From contig CALXOK010000001.1 of NCBI GenBank assembly GCA_944390025.1, forward strand, positions 62,001 through 126,000: 64,000 bases of DNA, given 5' to 3'. The first letter of the stretch is position 1; each line of letters begins with the position of its first letter. The notes beneath the pieces are model-generated. The model was not told the DNA's origin, did no database searches, and saw nothing but the letters and a program-made list of their open reading frames with translations. Positions 1 through 7,887 of the stretch are shown here, in pieces. Made by a program: the position numbers and the translations under genes. This stretch comes from an uncultured Spirochaetales bacterium. Lineage in GTDB: Bacteria; Spirochaetota; Spirochaetia; Sphaerochaetales; Sphaerochaetaceae.

Positions 1-180
1 GATAAGAGAAAAGCGGAATTCAGTGTTTTTCGAATGCAGTGAGAAAAGGACTGGTCCCATGCCGATTCCGAAAATCTCAACACGCACGCCAAGGGCTCTG
101 GCTGCAAGGAAGTGTCCTGTCTCATGGACAAGCACGACAAGTCCGATGCCGATGAATCCAATCAGAAACTGAATAAGCAT
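1..180 (-). CDS. rseP: Site-2 protease RseP-type, N-terminal fragment cut by window edge
   Basis: First 60 codons of an inner-membrane M50 metalloprotease of the RseP/site-2 protease family, which cuts transmembrane anti-sigma factors and signal-peptide remnants inside the bilayer. I translated this from the minus strand: a hydrophobic first segment carries VLVHETGHFLAA, the HExxH zinc-binding and catalytic motif near residue 20, followed by the usual GVRVEIFGIGMGP stretch. The ATG at 180 overlaps the dxr stop (TAATG), so it is the last visible gene of the rpsB-to-rseP operon. The remainder, including the PDZ domain and the second metal motif, lies outside the window. Confidence 0.9.
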   Translation of the reverse strand, partial: MLIQFLIGFIGIGLVVLVHETGHFLAARALGVRVEIFGIGMGPVLFSLHSKNTEFRFSLI

Positions 181-1262
181 TATAAAGAGAGCAGACATTC
201 ACAAGCCACCTTGCGCGCAAGTGCATCCGCTTCCATTATCTCATTGTAGGAGGTGCAGGTCTTTGTCCAGAGACAGGTGTCAATTACTGCTTTGACAACA
301 ATGGCAATGTCTGTGTACTTTATCTTTCCATCAATAAAAGCCTGAACCGCGACCTCATCCGCCGCATTGTAGGCAATAGGGAATGATGCCTTCTTTCTAA
401 GCACTGTGTATGCAAGTGAAAGAAGGGGGAATTCCTCTTCAGACCACTTCTGGAACGTGAGCGTGAGGTTGGAAAAAGAAAGAGGGGAGACAACATCATG
501 AAGTTCATGATTGCCGTCATTCACCGCACTTACAATCGGAAGCGTCATGTCAGGAGGTGAGAGCTGGGCATATACTGAACCGTCAGTCAGCCTGATCATT
601 GAGTGGACGACAGACTGCCTGTGAACAGTGACCTCAATCCTGTCTGCACTGATATCGAAAAGGAAGCCTGCCTCAATGACCTCCAGTCCCTTGTTGGCAA
701 GCGTGCTGCTGTCAATGGAAATCTTGCGCCCCATTTTCCATGTCGGATGGTTTGCCGCTTCTTCCGGTGTGATTGAGTCCAGGTCTTTTCTTCCGAAAAA
801 TGGCCCCCCTGAGGCTGTGATTACAAGGCTGCTGACATCACTGTGATCCTGGATCAGATGGTAAATCGCACTGTGCTCGCTGTCGACAGGGATTATCTTC
901 CTTCCCATGCGTTCAGCCTCGCTGAAAAGGAATTTGCCGCCCATTACGACGGATTCCTTGTTTGCAAGAGCCAGATCCATGCCTGCATACAGACAAAGCA
1001 GACTTGCCTCAAGACCAGATGCACCGGCAATGCCGTTAAGTGCTATGTCAGCAGGATGAGAGAATATGAAGTCCTTGAGGATCTCACTTGATGTGTTGAG
1101 GATATAAGGACAGTTGAATTCGTTTGAAAGTTCTCTGAGTTTGTTTTCATTGTGAAAGGCGACAAGACCTGTTACCTTTGCCTTGAGCTTGCCGGCCCTG
1201 ATTGCATTGAGTGCTGTTGTGCCGATTGAGCCAGTTGCTCCGAGTATCAGAACCTTTCTCAT
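180..1262 (-). CDS. dxr: 1-deoxy-D-xylulose 5-phosphate reductoisomerase
   Basis: Second enzyme of the non-mevalonate (MEP) isoprenoid pathway; it converts DXP to MEP with NADPH and a divalent metal in the cytosol. The 360 residues are slightly short for the family (about 380-400). Visible motifs are the NADPH loop GATGSIG at residues 8-14, LANKES, the metal-binding VDSEHSAI, SGGPF and ISIDSSTLANKGLE. The ATG overlaps the cdsA stop by 4 bp (ATGA type) and the stop touches the rseP start, so it is translationally coupled on both sides. ispG, a later enzyme of the same pathway, lies at 45230. Confidence 0.96.
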   Translation of the reverse strand: MRKVLILGATGSIGTTALNAIRAGKLKAKVTGLVAFHNENKLRELSNEFNCPYILNTSSEILKDFIFSHPADIALNGIAGASGLEASLLCLYAGMDLALANKESVVMGGKFLFSEAERMGRKIIPVDSEHSAIYHLIQDHSDVSSLVITASGGPFFGRKDLDSITPEEAANHPTWKMGRKISIDSSTLANKGLEVIEAGFLFDISADRIEVTVHRQSVVHSMIRLTDGSVYAQLSPPDMTLPIVSAVNDGNHELHDVVSPLSFSNLTLTFQKWSEEEFPLLSLAYTVLRKKASFPIAYNAADEVAVQAFIDGKIKYTDIAIVVKAVIDTCLWTKTCTSYNEIMEADALARKVACECLLSL

Positions 1263-2104
1263 ACAATAATGAAAACATGGAGGAGGGCAATGTAGATTGG
1301 AGCGGCAATAAGCAGTGAGTCGACAGAATCAAGTATTCCGCCTCTTCCTGGAACAAACCTTCCGCTGTCCTTAATCTCGCTTGAACGCTTGAATGCTGAC
1401 TCAATCAGGTCTCCGCAGATTCCTCCTAAGGCTGTACATAGTCCGACAATGAAGCCCTGCCACCAGATAAGGTCATATTTCTTAAAGAAAAATGAGAGCA
1501 GTGCAAGAATAACTGCTGGAATGATGGCACCAGCTATGAAGCCGGCAAGGCTTTTGTTAGGGCTTACCTTGACAATTCCCCTGTTGTTTTTACCGAACCA
1601 GCGACCGAAGAAATAGGCAAATGTGTCGCAGGAGAAAACAAGAAGGAAGAATGTAAGCAGCCACATCCAAGCTGTATCCATGAAACAGAGCCTGATGAAG
1701 AAAATAGCGAAAAGATTCGGATAAACAAGCTGTATTACGCCATATGCGGCTCTGTCACGTGTGCCGTGGAAGTTATCTCTGTGTCCTGTGATTGTCTCTA
1801 TGAAGAAAACAAGGGACAGAAGAATTATAAGGGTGTAAAGAGTAAGAGTGATGTCTGGAAAGAACGCGTTCTCAAGGTATGATGCAAGAGGAATGAGCAC
1901 TCCTGCATAGTAGGGAAGCGGAAGCTTCATATCCTCTTTGTCATGAAGAAGAATCGAGTGCATTTCCTGCGAGCCGAGAATGCTGACTGCCATGACAATC
2001 AGACAGAAGGCAAGATAATGACAGTGAGGTAAGAAAAGGATAATTAGGAGCAGTGCAGGTACTGCAATGAAACCTGTTAGAATCCTTTGCCCGTTTGATG
2101 TCAC
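1259..2104 (-). CDS. cdsA: Phosphatidate cytidylyltransferase (CDP-diglyceride synthase)
   Basis: Integral membrane enzyme making CDP-diacylglycerol from phosphatidic acid and CTP, the branch point to all phospholipids. The protein has 281 residues with about 7-8 hydrophobic segments. Near the C-terminus the family signature is recognisable as FKRSSEIKDSGRF followed by PGRGGILDSVDSLL. Two positions differ from the classical HGGxxDRxD form: His is Arg and the Arg of DRxD is Ser. It overlaps uppS and dxr by 4 bp each. PlsC, which supplies its substrate, is at 9953. Confidence 0.93.
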   Translation of the reverse strand: MTSNGQRILTGFIAVPALLLIILFLPHCHYLAFCLIVMAVSILGSQEMHSILLHDKEDMKLPLPYYAGVLIPLASYLENAFFPDITLTLYTLIILLSLVFFIETITGHRDNFHGTRDRAAYGVIQLVYPNLFAIFFIRLCFMDTAWMWLLTFFLLVFSCDTFAYFFGRWFGKNNRGIVKVSPNKSLAGFIAGAIIPAVILALLSFFFKKYDLIWWQGFIVGLCTALGGICGDLIESAFKRSSEIKDSGRFVPGRGGILDSVDSLLIAAPIYIALLHVFIIV

Positions 2105-2790
2105 TGTTTTAAACCTCCAAATTTTCTGACTCTGCCGTTATATTCATCAATGACCGCAGTAACGTCCTCTTCAGACCATTCAGGCCATAGTTTATCACAA
2201 AAAACAAATTCAGAATAGGCACTGTCAAACAAAAGGAAGTTAGAAATGCGTTTTTCACCAGCTGACCGGGCGATGAGATCGGCAGGAGGAACCTCAGGAT
2301 TGTCGAAATGTGCCCTGATTACCTCAGGCGTGATTTCCATGATTCCTTCACTGATGGCTCTATTGACAGCCTGGCATATCTCTCTCTGTCCACCGTAATT
2401 TATTGCAAGCTGGACAGTTATTGTGTTGTTTGCAGAAGTGGCTTCGACCGCTTCCACAAGAGCCTTCCTTGCGTCTTCAGGAAGGACGCTGATGTCTCCG
2501 AGGGTCAGGAGCCTGATGCCGTTTTCATTGTAAAATGGCAGCTCTCCCATAATTTTTTCGCTGAAAAGCCCCATGAGGTAGTTGACCTCATCCTGCGGCC
2601 TTGACCAGTTTTCTGTGGAGAAGCAGTAAAGCGTGACATAGCGCACGCCTTCCTTTATGCATCCGAGGATGACCTTTTTCAAAGCCTTCAGTCCTGCAAG
2701 GTGTCCGGCTGTGCGGGGAAGGAAACGTTTCTTGGCCCAGCGTCCATTGCCGTCCATGATAAATCCGATATGACAGGGAATCTCTCTCAT
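2101..2790 (-). CDS. uppS: Isoprenyl (undecaprenyl) diphosphate synthase, cis type
   Basis: Adds isopentenyl units in cis to make the C55 lipid carrier for peptidoglycan and other envelope glycans. Motifs: GFIMDGNGRWAKKR near the N-terminus (substrate Asp and the NGRW loop), LYCFSTENW, INYGGQREI, and the C-terminal IARSAGEKRISNFLLF / WPEW region. I choose ATG at 2790 (229 aa), preceded by GGTGA at good spacing. The upstream in-frame GTG at 2811 would encode a Phe-Phe stretch out of the T-run of the frr terminator and is unlikely. The 3' end overlaps cdsA by 4 bp. Confidence 0.95.
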   Translation of the reverse strand: MREIPCHIGFIMDGNGRWAKKRFLPRTAGHLAGLKALKKVILGCIKEGVRYVTLYCFSTENWSRPQDEVNYLMGLFSEKIMGELPFYNENGIRLLTLGDISVLPEDARKALVEAVEATSANNTITVQLAINYGGQREICQAVNRAISEGIMEITPEVIRAHFDNPEVPPADLIARSAGEKRISNFLLFDSAYSEFVFCDKLWPEWSEEDVTAVIDEYNGRVRKFGGLKQ

Positions 2791-2801
2791 CTCATCACCA
2801 G

Positions 2802-2834
2802 AAAAAAACACAGGCAGGACTTGCGCCCTGCCTG
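2802..2834 (-). terminator. Intrinsic terminator inside the operon, between frr and uppS
   Basis: On the minus strand CAGGCAGG, an 8-nt loop, CCTGCCTG and then TGTTTTTTT: a perfect 8-bp GC-rich stem with a T-run. It begins just after the frr stop and its T-run ends about 11 nt before the uppS ATG. It probably reduces read-through from the abundant rpsB-tsf-frr message into the isoprenoid and lipid genes. Confidence 0.8.
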
Positions 2835-2840
2835 AGCGAT

Positions 2841-3395
2841 TCAGATTTCCATAATCTCTTTTTCTTTTGTCTCAGCGGTCTTTGCAATCTGCTCGATGGC
2901 TTTGTCCGTCATTTTCTGGACCTTTGTCTCACCATCTTTCTGCTCGTCCTCGCTGATTTCGCCAGCCTTCTGCAGTTTCTTAAGCTCTTCCATTGCATCG
3001 CGGCGTACGTTGCGGACTGCAACACGTGCGTTCTCTGCAAGAGCCTTTGCGCTTTTGGCAAGCTCCTTTCTTCTTTCCTCTGTAAGAGGGGGGAAGCTGA
3101 CTCTGATAAGCTTTCCGTCGTTGTTCGGGTTCAGACCGAGCTCACTTTTCTGGATTGCCTTCTCAATAGCAGGAAGGACGCTCTTGTCCCATGGCTGGAT
3201 GACAATGAGTCTGGCTTCCGGTGTCGAGATAGATGCAACCTGGTTAAGAGGTGTCTCTGTGCCGTAGTAATCGACCTTGAGCTTGTCAAAGAGCGCAGCG
3301 GAAGCCCTTCCGGTGCGCATTGACAGGTATTCTCCCTCAAGAGAGGAAATGCATTTGTTCATTCTGCTTTCGCAATTGTCAAGAACACTCTGCAT
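2841..3395 (-). CDS. frr: Ribosome recycling factor
   Basis: Cytosolic factor that, with EF-G, splits the post-termination ribosome. At 184 residues it is full length. The N-terminal helix includes EGEYLSMRTGRASAALFDKLKVDYYG, followed by NQVASISTPEARLIVIQPWDKS, NDGKLIRVSFPPLTEERRKEL and the long C-terminal helices of the three-helix bundle. It starts 11 nt after tsf. In many bacteria pyrH sits between tsf and frr; here there is no room for it. Confidence 0.97.
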   Translation of the reverse strand: MQSVLDNCESRMNKCISSLEGEYLSMRTGRASAALFDKLKVDYYGTETPLNQVASISTPEARLIVIQPWDKSVLPAIEKAIQKSELGLNPNNDGKLIRVSFPPLTEERRKELAKSAKALAENARVAVRNVRRDAMEELKKLQKAGEISEDEQKDGETKVQKMTDKAIEQIAKTAETKEKEIMEI

Positions 3396-3406
3396 GGCAA
3401 TCCTCC

Positions 3407-4249
3407 TCAGGCATCAACTCCAGCCTGATAGTATTTGAAGGAAACAATCTCAAGCTTGGCTCCAGCTGCCTTTGCGACTTCAGCCATCTTCTTCTCAACA
3501 GACATTGAATCATCCTTGACAAAGGGCTGGCTGAGGAAGCAGATCTCGCTGTAAAGCTTGTTGAGCTTTCCGCGTACGATTCCTTCCTTGACTTTCTCCG
3601 GCTTGTCCATTGAGGCAACCTGGGCACGGAAGATTGAAAGCTGCTCTTCCTCATACTCCTTTGTGACAGAAGCTGCGTTGAGGAACTGCGGCTTGAATGC
3701 AGCGACATGAAGTGCACAGTCATGTGTGAACTCCTTGACTGCCTCGTTCTCGAAAACTGCAGGATTGTCGCTTGAGAAGATGACATCAACTGCGACAGAG
3801 CCTTCGCCATGGATGTATGTTGCGACATAACCGCCGGCAGGAACATCAATGACTGTGAATCTCTTGAGAGTCATGTTCTCCTTGATTGTGGCGATAAGAG
3901 CATCAACCATTGACTTCAGCTCATCGTTCGGCTCTGTATATCCCTTTGCGAGGACTTCCTCACAAAGGCTCTCGCCAAGTGCCTTGAACTTCTCGTTGCT
4001 GGCAACGAAGTCTGTCTCGCAGCTCAGCTCGAGAAGAACAGCCTTGTCACCCTTCACGAGAGTGAAGACACGGCCGTTCTCTGTGGCTCTGTCCTGTCTC
4101 TTCGCAACAGCTGCAAGACCCATCTCCTTGAGAATCTTCTCAGCCTGAGCCATGTCGCCGTCAGCTTCTGCAAGAGCCTTCTTGCAGTCCATCATACCAG
4201 CTCCTGTGATGTCACGGAGCTTCTTTACATCTGCTGCTGTGATAGCCAT
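3407..4249 (-). CDS. tsf: Elongation factor Ts
   Basis: Guanine-nucleotide exchange factor that regenerates EF-Tu-GTP. 280 residues: the N-terminal UBA-like domain with VKKLRDITGAGMMDCKKALAEADGDM, then the core with KGDKAVLLELSCETDFVASNEKF, the segment that inserts into EF-Tu. The ATG at 4249 lies 11 nt downstream of rpsB and is preceded by an AAGGAG Shine-Dalgarno. The classic rpsB-tsf pair. Confidence 0.97.
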   Translation of the reverse strand: MAITAADVKKLRDITGAGMMDCKKALAEADGDMAQAEKILKEMGLAAVAKRQDRATENGRVFTLVKGDKAVLLELSCETDFVASNEKFKALGESLCEEVLAKGYTEPNDELKSMVDALIATIKENMTLKRFTVIDVPAGGYVATYIHGEGSVAVDVIFSSDNPAVFENEAVKEFTHDCALHVAAFKPQFLNAASVTKEYEEEQLSIFRAQVASMDKPEKVKEGIVRGKLNKLYSEICFLSQPFVKDDSMSVEKKMAEVAKAAGAKLEIVSFKYYQAGVDA

Positions 4250-4260
4250 GGTTATTCTCC

Positions 4261-5124
4261 TTATTTTGTGTAGAGTTCCTCTTCTTCCTCTGCCTGTGCA
4301 TCATCCTGGACGCCTTCAGCAGCCTCATCACCCTTGTAGTTGGCGTAATCAGCCTCGTCAATCTCCTCATCCTTGTCAGGAGCTGCTGTGCTGTTGACTG
4401 CCTCTTCTTCCTCATCAAGACTCTCGATAATCTGGAGGCCTGCCTCATTGTCAGCATCGATGACTGCATTTGCGAAAATCTCGACGAAAAGGGAAATTGC
4501 CCTGATTGCATCATCGTTACCGGGAATCGGGTAGGTGATGTTTGTCGGATCGCAGTTCGTATCGACAACAGCGATAACAGGAATGCCAAGTCTCTTTGCC
4601 TCTGCGACAGCGAGTGCTTCCTTCTTTGTGTCGATGATGAAGAGTGCTCCCGGCAGTTCCTTCATATCCTTGATACCGCCAAGGTTCTTCTCAAGCTTTG
4701 CCTTCTCTTTCTGGAGAAGAGAAACTTCTTTCTTTGTAAGTGAGTTGATTGTTCCGTCTGCTTCCATCTTCTCAATCTTCTTGAGTTTAGCGATGCTCTT
4801 CTTGATTGTTGAGAAGTTTGTGAGCATACCGCCAAGCCAGCGGTTGTTGACATAAGGCATGCCGCAGCGCTTTGCTTCATTCTCGATTGTCTGCTGTGCC
4901 TGTTTCTTTGTACCGACAAACAGAATCTGCTTGCCGTTCTTGACCTGTGCCCTTACTGCTTCATAAGCCTCAACGATGCAGGCTGAAGTCTTCTGCAGGT
5001 CGATAATGTGAATTCCGTTTCTCTCTGTGAAGATGAAACGGGCCATTTTCGGATTCCATCTCTTTGTCTGATGTCCGAAATGAACGCCTGACTCAAGCAG
5101 GCTTTTCATGGTTACTACTGCCAT
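4261..5124 (-). CDS. rpsB: 30S ribosomal protein S2
   Basis: Small-subunit protein S2. The N-terminus carries [22 protein letters not shown], followed by the typical [30 protein letters not shown] and [36 protein letters not shown] blocks. At 287 residues it is longer than the E. coli protein because of a strongly acidic C-terminal tail of about 45 residues (EDEEEEA-like). First gene of the minus-strand cluster; a GGGAGG Shine-Dalgarno precedes the ATG at 5124. Confidence 0.97.
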   Translation of the reverse strand: MAVVTMKSLLESGVHFGHQTKRWNPKMARFIFTERNGIHIIDLQKTSACIVEAYEAVRAQVKNGKQILFVGTKKQAQQTIENEAKRCGMPYVNNRWLGGMLTNFSTIKKSIAKLKKIEKMEADGTINSLTKKEVSLLQKEKAKLEKNLGGIKDMKELPGALFIIDTKKEALAVAEAKRLGIPVIAVVDTNCDPTNITYPIPGNDDAIRAISLFVEIFANAVIDADNEAGLQIIESLDEEEEAVNSTAAPDKDEEIDEADYANYKGDEAAEGVQDDAQAEEEEELYTK

Positions 5125-5229
5125 AGTAATCCTCCCTGATATCGCCCGGTATAACCACCAGGCCCCTGACTCTACGTCACAGCCGAATGCTCGGCCGGAA
5201 ATTCTGGTTCAACGAACGCAGTGGTTCTG
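5125..5229 (-). promoter_or_regulatory. rpsB 5' leader with hairpins
   Basis: About 100 nt between the predicted start site and the rpsB ATG, with several short inverted repeats. The clearest is GCCGA-GCAT-TCGGC at 5182-5195; a CAGG/CCTG repeat lies closer to the gene. Leaders of rpsB operons are often bound by S2 for autoregulation. Whether this one works that way is inference; I do not recognise a known leader family. Confidence 0.35.
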
Positions 5230-5258
5230 ATTATTTAATATTTTTGAAAAACAGGCAA
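5230..5258 (-). promoter_or_regulatory. Promoter of the rpsB cluster
   Basis: Minus strand TTGCCT (5253-5258), 17-bp spacer, AATAAT (5230-5235), with A/T-rich sequence around the -10. This is the only good match between the GyrI-like gene and rpsB and would drive rpsB-tsf-frr. Confidence 0.5.
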
Positions 5259-5262
5259 GTGG

Positions 5263-5853
5263 TCAGCTGACAGGAAGACGTAGAATGGTTTTGGGCCAGT
5301 CTTTTCCCCTCTGGGGAAGGAAAATCTCATGCAATGATCGCTTAGCTGAGACATCCGGGCGGACACCGAAGGAGAGGGCATATTCTTCCATTTTTCCATA
5401 AGCTGATGTCTTTCCTGTCTTCTTGCAGTGTCCCATCTGTATGCACATCCCGTCACTGTGAGTCAGAATTACAATCTTTTCCGTGCTGTTGCCTGTTTTC
5501 TTCTCATACAACTGTCTCATTGTATTGATGTCTTCCTTCATGAAGAAGTCAGGAATGCGTCTTAGAAGAGTCCACAATGTTTTCTTCTCCTCATTTCTGA
5601 AATACATCAGCTCAAGGGGCGGAAGAGTGTAATTATAAGAGTCTGAAATCTCGACAGGAAGCCTGCTGAATCCTCTCAGGAAACAGGAGAAGTCATACAG
5701 GAGAGAATCCGCCTGAATGTATGACGGGTTGCTATCGTCCGGTTTGCCGCTTCCGCATATCGCGGCAAACCGCATGCTCGGAATGATCATGAGTTGAGGC
5801 TTTTCCAGAGGAGAATAATATTCCTTTTCTGCTTTTCTGAAGTCGAATGGCAT
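5263..5853 (-). CDS. GyrI-like small-molecule-binding domain protein
   Basis: Stand-alone protein (196 aa) of the GyrI-like / AraC effector-binding fold (COG4832 type). Recognisable blocks: FDFRKAEKEYYSPLEKPQLMIIPSMRFAAICGSG at the N-terminus (family pattern kkeYkelYxPkkkPxlvxVPxmnyiaidGxG), LPPLELMYF, IPDFFMKEDI, MCIQMGHCKKTG and the C-terminal LHEIFLPQ..WPKTILRLPV. There is no helix-turn-helix, so it is not a full transcription regulator; ligand unknown. 20 nt follow the GNAT gene. No Shine-Dalgarno; a TGC-TACTCT -10-like element lies 7 nt before the ATG, so it may have its own leaderless transcript (weak). Confidence 0.75.
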   Translation of the reverse strand: MPFDFRKAEKEYYSPLEKPQLMIIPSMRFAAICGSGKPDDSNPSYIQADSLLYDFSCFLRGFSRLPVEISDSYNYTLPPLELMYFRNEEKKTLWTLLRRIPDFFMKEDINTMRQLYEKKTGNSTEKIVILTHSDGMCIQMGHCKKTGKTSAYGKMEEYALSFGVRPDVSAKRSLHEIFLPQRGKDWPKTILRLPVS

Positions 5854-5873
5854 ACTGGAGAGAGTAGCATGAA

Positions 5874-6413
5874 TCAGGCACCCTGACTACGCCTGACGCT
5901 GTAGCAGATATGTTTCATATCCATTCCGTGATAATGCTTGACAATCTCACAGCGAGGTTCCATGCCAAGTCGAATTGCAACGGCCTGGCTTGAAAGGTTT
6001 GTGTCACGGATGATGCTCCAGACCTCAGTGAAGCCCAGACAGGTGAAAGCATAGTCACGCACTGCAGAGGCTGCCTCCGTCGCATAGCCCTGATGCCAGT
6101 ATTTCTTTTTCAGCAGATACCCGATTTCAGGAACGGCACGTCCGCTGACATTCTGGTAGGTCAGTCCGCACTGTCCTATGAAGGCTCCATCTTCAAGTCT
6201 TGTCACAGCCAGAAGTCCCAGTCCGTCATCCTTCTCATAACGCACAAGCTGTCTGTCAAGCCAGGCTGAGACCTCGTCATCTGAAAACGCATGTTCATAG
6301 GCGTACATGACATCAGCATCCTGAAGCATGGTTGCCAGATCTTTCCAGTCTGCAGCGCTGAGACGCCGGAGCCTGAGACGAGGTGTGAGAATGTCTTCAG
6401 TGAAAGCTTTCAT
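5874..6413 (-). CDS. GNAT N-acetyltransferase, RimJ/RimL-like
   Basis: 179-residue acetyl-CoA-dependent transferase of the Acetyltransf_3 type. LTPRLRLRRLSAADW opens the fold, EIGYLLKKKYWHQGYATEAASAVRDYAF holds the acetyl-CoA pyrophosphate loop (Q-x-x-G-x-A variant), and WSIIRDTNLSSQAVAIRLGM is the conserved NxxSxxvaxklGm block. Substrate not predictable. No Shine-Dalgarno precedes the ATG; TAATAT ends 6 nt upstream, preceded by TGT. Confidence 0.85.
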   Translation of the reverse strand: MKAFTEDILTPRLRLRRLSAADWKDLATMLQDADVMYAYEHAFSDDEVSAWLDRQLVRYEKDDGLGLLAVTRLEDGAFIGQCGLTYQNVSGRAVPEIGYLLKKKYWHQGYATEAASAVRDYAFTCLGFTEVWSIIRDTNLSSQAVAIRLGMEPRCEIVKHYHGMDMKHICYSVRRSQGA

Positions 6414-6419
6414 ATGAAT

Positions 6420-6428
6420 ATATTAACA
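6420..6428 (-). promoter_or_regulatory. Extended -10 promoter of the GNAT gene, leaderless-type spacing
   Basis: Minus strand TGT-TAATAT; the -10 (6420-6425) ends 6 nt before the ATG at 6413. No good -35. It sits directly downstream of the argG terminator, consistent with a separate transcription unit. Confidence 0.45.
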
Positions 6429-6429
6429 C

Positions 6430-6460
6430 ATAAGAAAAGCGGCAGACTGCCTGCCGCTTT
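6430..6460 (-). terminator. Intrinsic terminator downstream of argG
   Basis: Minus strand AAAGCGGCAG, 5-nt loop, CTGCCGCTTT (perfect 10 bp, 6436-6460), followed by TCTTATG. The tail is a moderate U-run. It starts about 18 nt after the argG stop. Confidence 0.7.
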
Positions 6461-6477
6461 GCAATTGCTGTTTTTTT

Positions 6478-7716
6478 TCAGGAAAGACTTGCCGCTTTAG
6501 CCTCACGCTCAGCATTTGCCATGAGCCTGATGGCATTGATGTTGATGAAGCCTTTGCAGTCAACCGGATGATAGCCGCCGGCCTTGTCCATTGAACCAAG
6601 GTCCTCATTGTACAGCGACAGCGGGCTTGAGATTCCTGCGTTTATTACATTGCCCTTGTACAGTGCGACAACTGCCTTGCCTGTGACATACTTCTGGCTC
6701 TCATCAAAAAGGGCTGTGAGCATGTTGAACTCAGGTGCACCCCAATAGCCGTTGTAAATGAGGTCCGCATACATCGGGCTGAGCATGTCTCTGAGGTGCA
6801 TTGCCTCCTTGTCCATGCACAGGCCTTCAAGATTGTGGTGGGCCTTCCACAGGATTTCACATCCCGGAGTCTCATAGACGCCGCGGCTCTTGATGCCGAT
6901 GAATCTGTTCTCGACCATGTCGACCCTTCCGATTCCGTTGTCATGACCCATCTTATTGAGGTAGAGAATCATCTCGAGAGGATCACTTACTGATTCGCCT
7001 GTCTCAAGATTCTTCACACAGACCGGAACACCGGCCTTGAACTCGATTTCAAGCACAGTCTCCTTGTCTGGAGCGGCAGCAGGAGAGACTGTAAGGGAGT
7101 AGACATCTTCCGGGCATCTCTTTGACGGATCCTCAAGCATGCCTGCCTCATGAGAGATGTGAATCAGGTTCTCATCCTCGCTGTACGGTTTCTTGAGACT
7201 TGCCTTAACAGGAATGCCGTGCTTTTCCGCATAGGCCAGCATATCGCTTCTGCCTTCAAACTGTCCAAGCCACTCGGGATCCTTCCAGGGGGAGATAATC
7301 TTGACATCGCTCATGTTCATGTAATAGCCGAACTCGAAGCGGACCTGGTCGTTTCCCTTTCCTGTTGCACCGTGGGCAACGTATTTTGTTCCCTCTTTCT
7401 TTGCAATCTCGATATGGCGCTTTGCTATGATAGGGCGTGCAAGGCTTGTACCGAGCATGTATGTGCCTTCATAGATTGTATTTGCCTTGAGGGCAGGGAA
7501 GATGTAGTCAGTGACGAGAGGCTTCTTGAGATCCTCTACATAGACCTTGCTCGCACCTGTCGCATAGGCTTTTTCCTCAATGGCCTTGAAGTCTTCCTTC
7601 TGTCCGACATCCGCAACATACGCAATCACATCAAAACCCTTGTTGCTTAGCCACTTGAGAATGACTGAGGTGTCAAGTCCGCCTGAATATGCGAGAATAA
7701 TCTTTTCTTTAGACAT
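6478..7716 (-). CDS. argG: Argininosuccinate synthase
   Basis: Joins citrulline and aspartate with ATP to give argininosuccinate, the penultimate step of arginine synthesis. 412 residues, full length. Signature [12 protein letters not shown] (PP-loop ATP site, residues 7-18), [25 protein letters not shown] and the C-terminal [12 protein letters not shown]. No argH or other arginine gene is in the window. GGGAG precedes the ATG. Upstream lies an array of ArgR-like boxes, which points to arginine repression. Confidence 0.97.
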   Translation of the reverse strand: MSKEKIILAYSGGLDTSVILKWLSNKGFDVIAYVADVGQKEDFKAIEEKAYATGASKVYVEDLKKPLVTDYIFPALKANTIYEGTYMLGTSLARPIIAKRHIEIAKKEGTKYVAHGATGKGNDQVRFEFGYYMNMSDVKIISPWKDPEWLGQFEGRSDMLAYAEKHGIPVKASLKKPYSEDENLIHISHEAGMLEDPSKRCPEDVYSLTVSPAAAPDKETVLEIEFKAGVPVCVKNLETGESVSDPLEMILYLNKMGHDNGIGRVDMVENRFIGIKSRGVYETPGCEILWKAHHNLEGLCMDKEAMHLRDMLSPMYADLIYNGYWGAPEFNMLTALFDESQKYVTGKAVVALYKGNVINAGISSPLSLYNEDLGSMDKAGGYHPVDCKGFININAIRLMANAEREAKAASLS

Positions 7717-7752
7717 TTTGTATCCGCTCCCTGTTTGTTTATGTTTAAGATA

Positions 7753-7829
7753 GCATTATTTATGCATTTTAATTGAAAAGAATCAAGTGGTTTTTAAATA
7801 TTTATGCAAAAATTAAAGAAATTTATGTA
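7753..7829 (-). promoter_or_regulatory. Array of ArgR-box-like sites upstream of argG
   Basis: Four A/T-rich 14-bp elements read on the minus strand: TGCATAAATAATGC (7753-7766), TTGATTCTTTTCAA (7773-7786), TGCATAAATATTTA (7795-7808) and TACATAAATTTCTT (7816-7829). Centres are 20, 22 and 21 bp apart, so the sites face the same side of the helix. The third matches the TGnATnnnnATnCA ARG-box core except one base. ArgR hexamers bind paired 18-bp boxes separated by about 3 bp, the same pitch. The two sites nearest argG would overlap its promoter. Confidence 0.5.
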
Positions 7830-7851
7830 AGAATATTCCATACGTTCCATG

Positions 7852-7880
7852 TTGATTATTTGATATCACTCGGCTAAATT
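7852..7880 (+). promoter_or_regulatory. Promoter of the 7888 membrane-protein gene, leaderless-type spacing
   Basis: TTGATT (7852-7857), 17-bp spacer, TAAATT (7875-7880), then 7 nt to the ATG at 7888. No Shine-Dalgarno fits in the remaining AATCCAT, so the predicted start site coincides with the start codon. Confidence 0.55.
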
Positions 7881-7887
7881 AATCCAT

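Noticed and set aside
2791-2811. GTG start for uppS at 2811
   Set aside because: Falls in the frr terminator stem and T-run; ATG 2790 has better spacing and fits the family.
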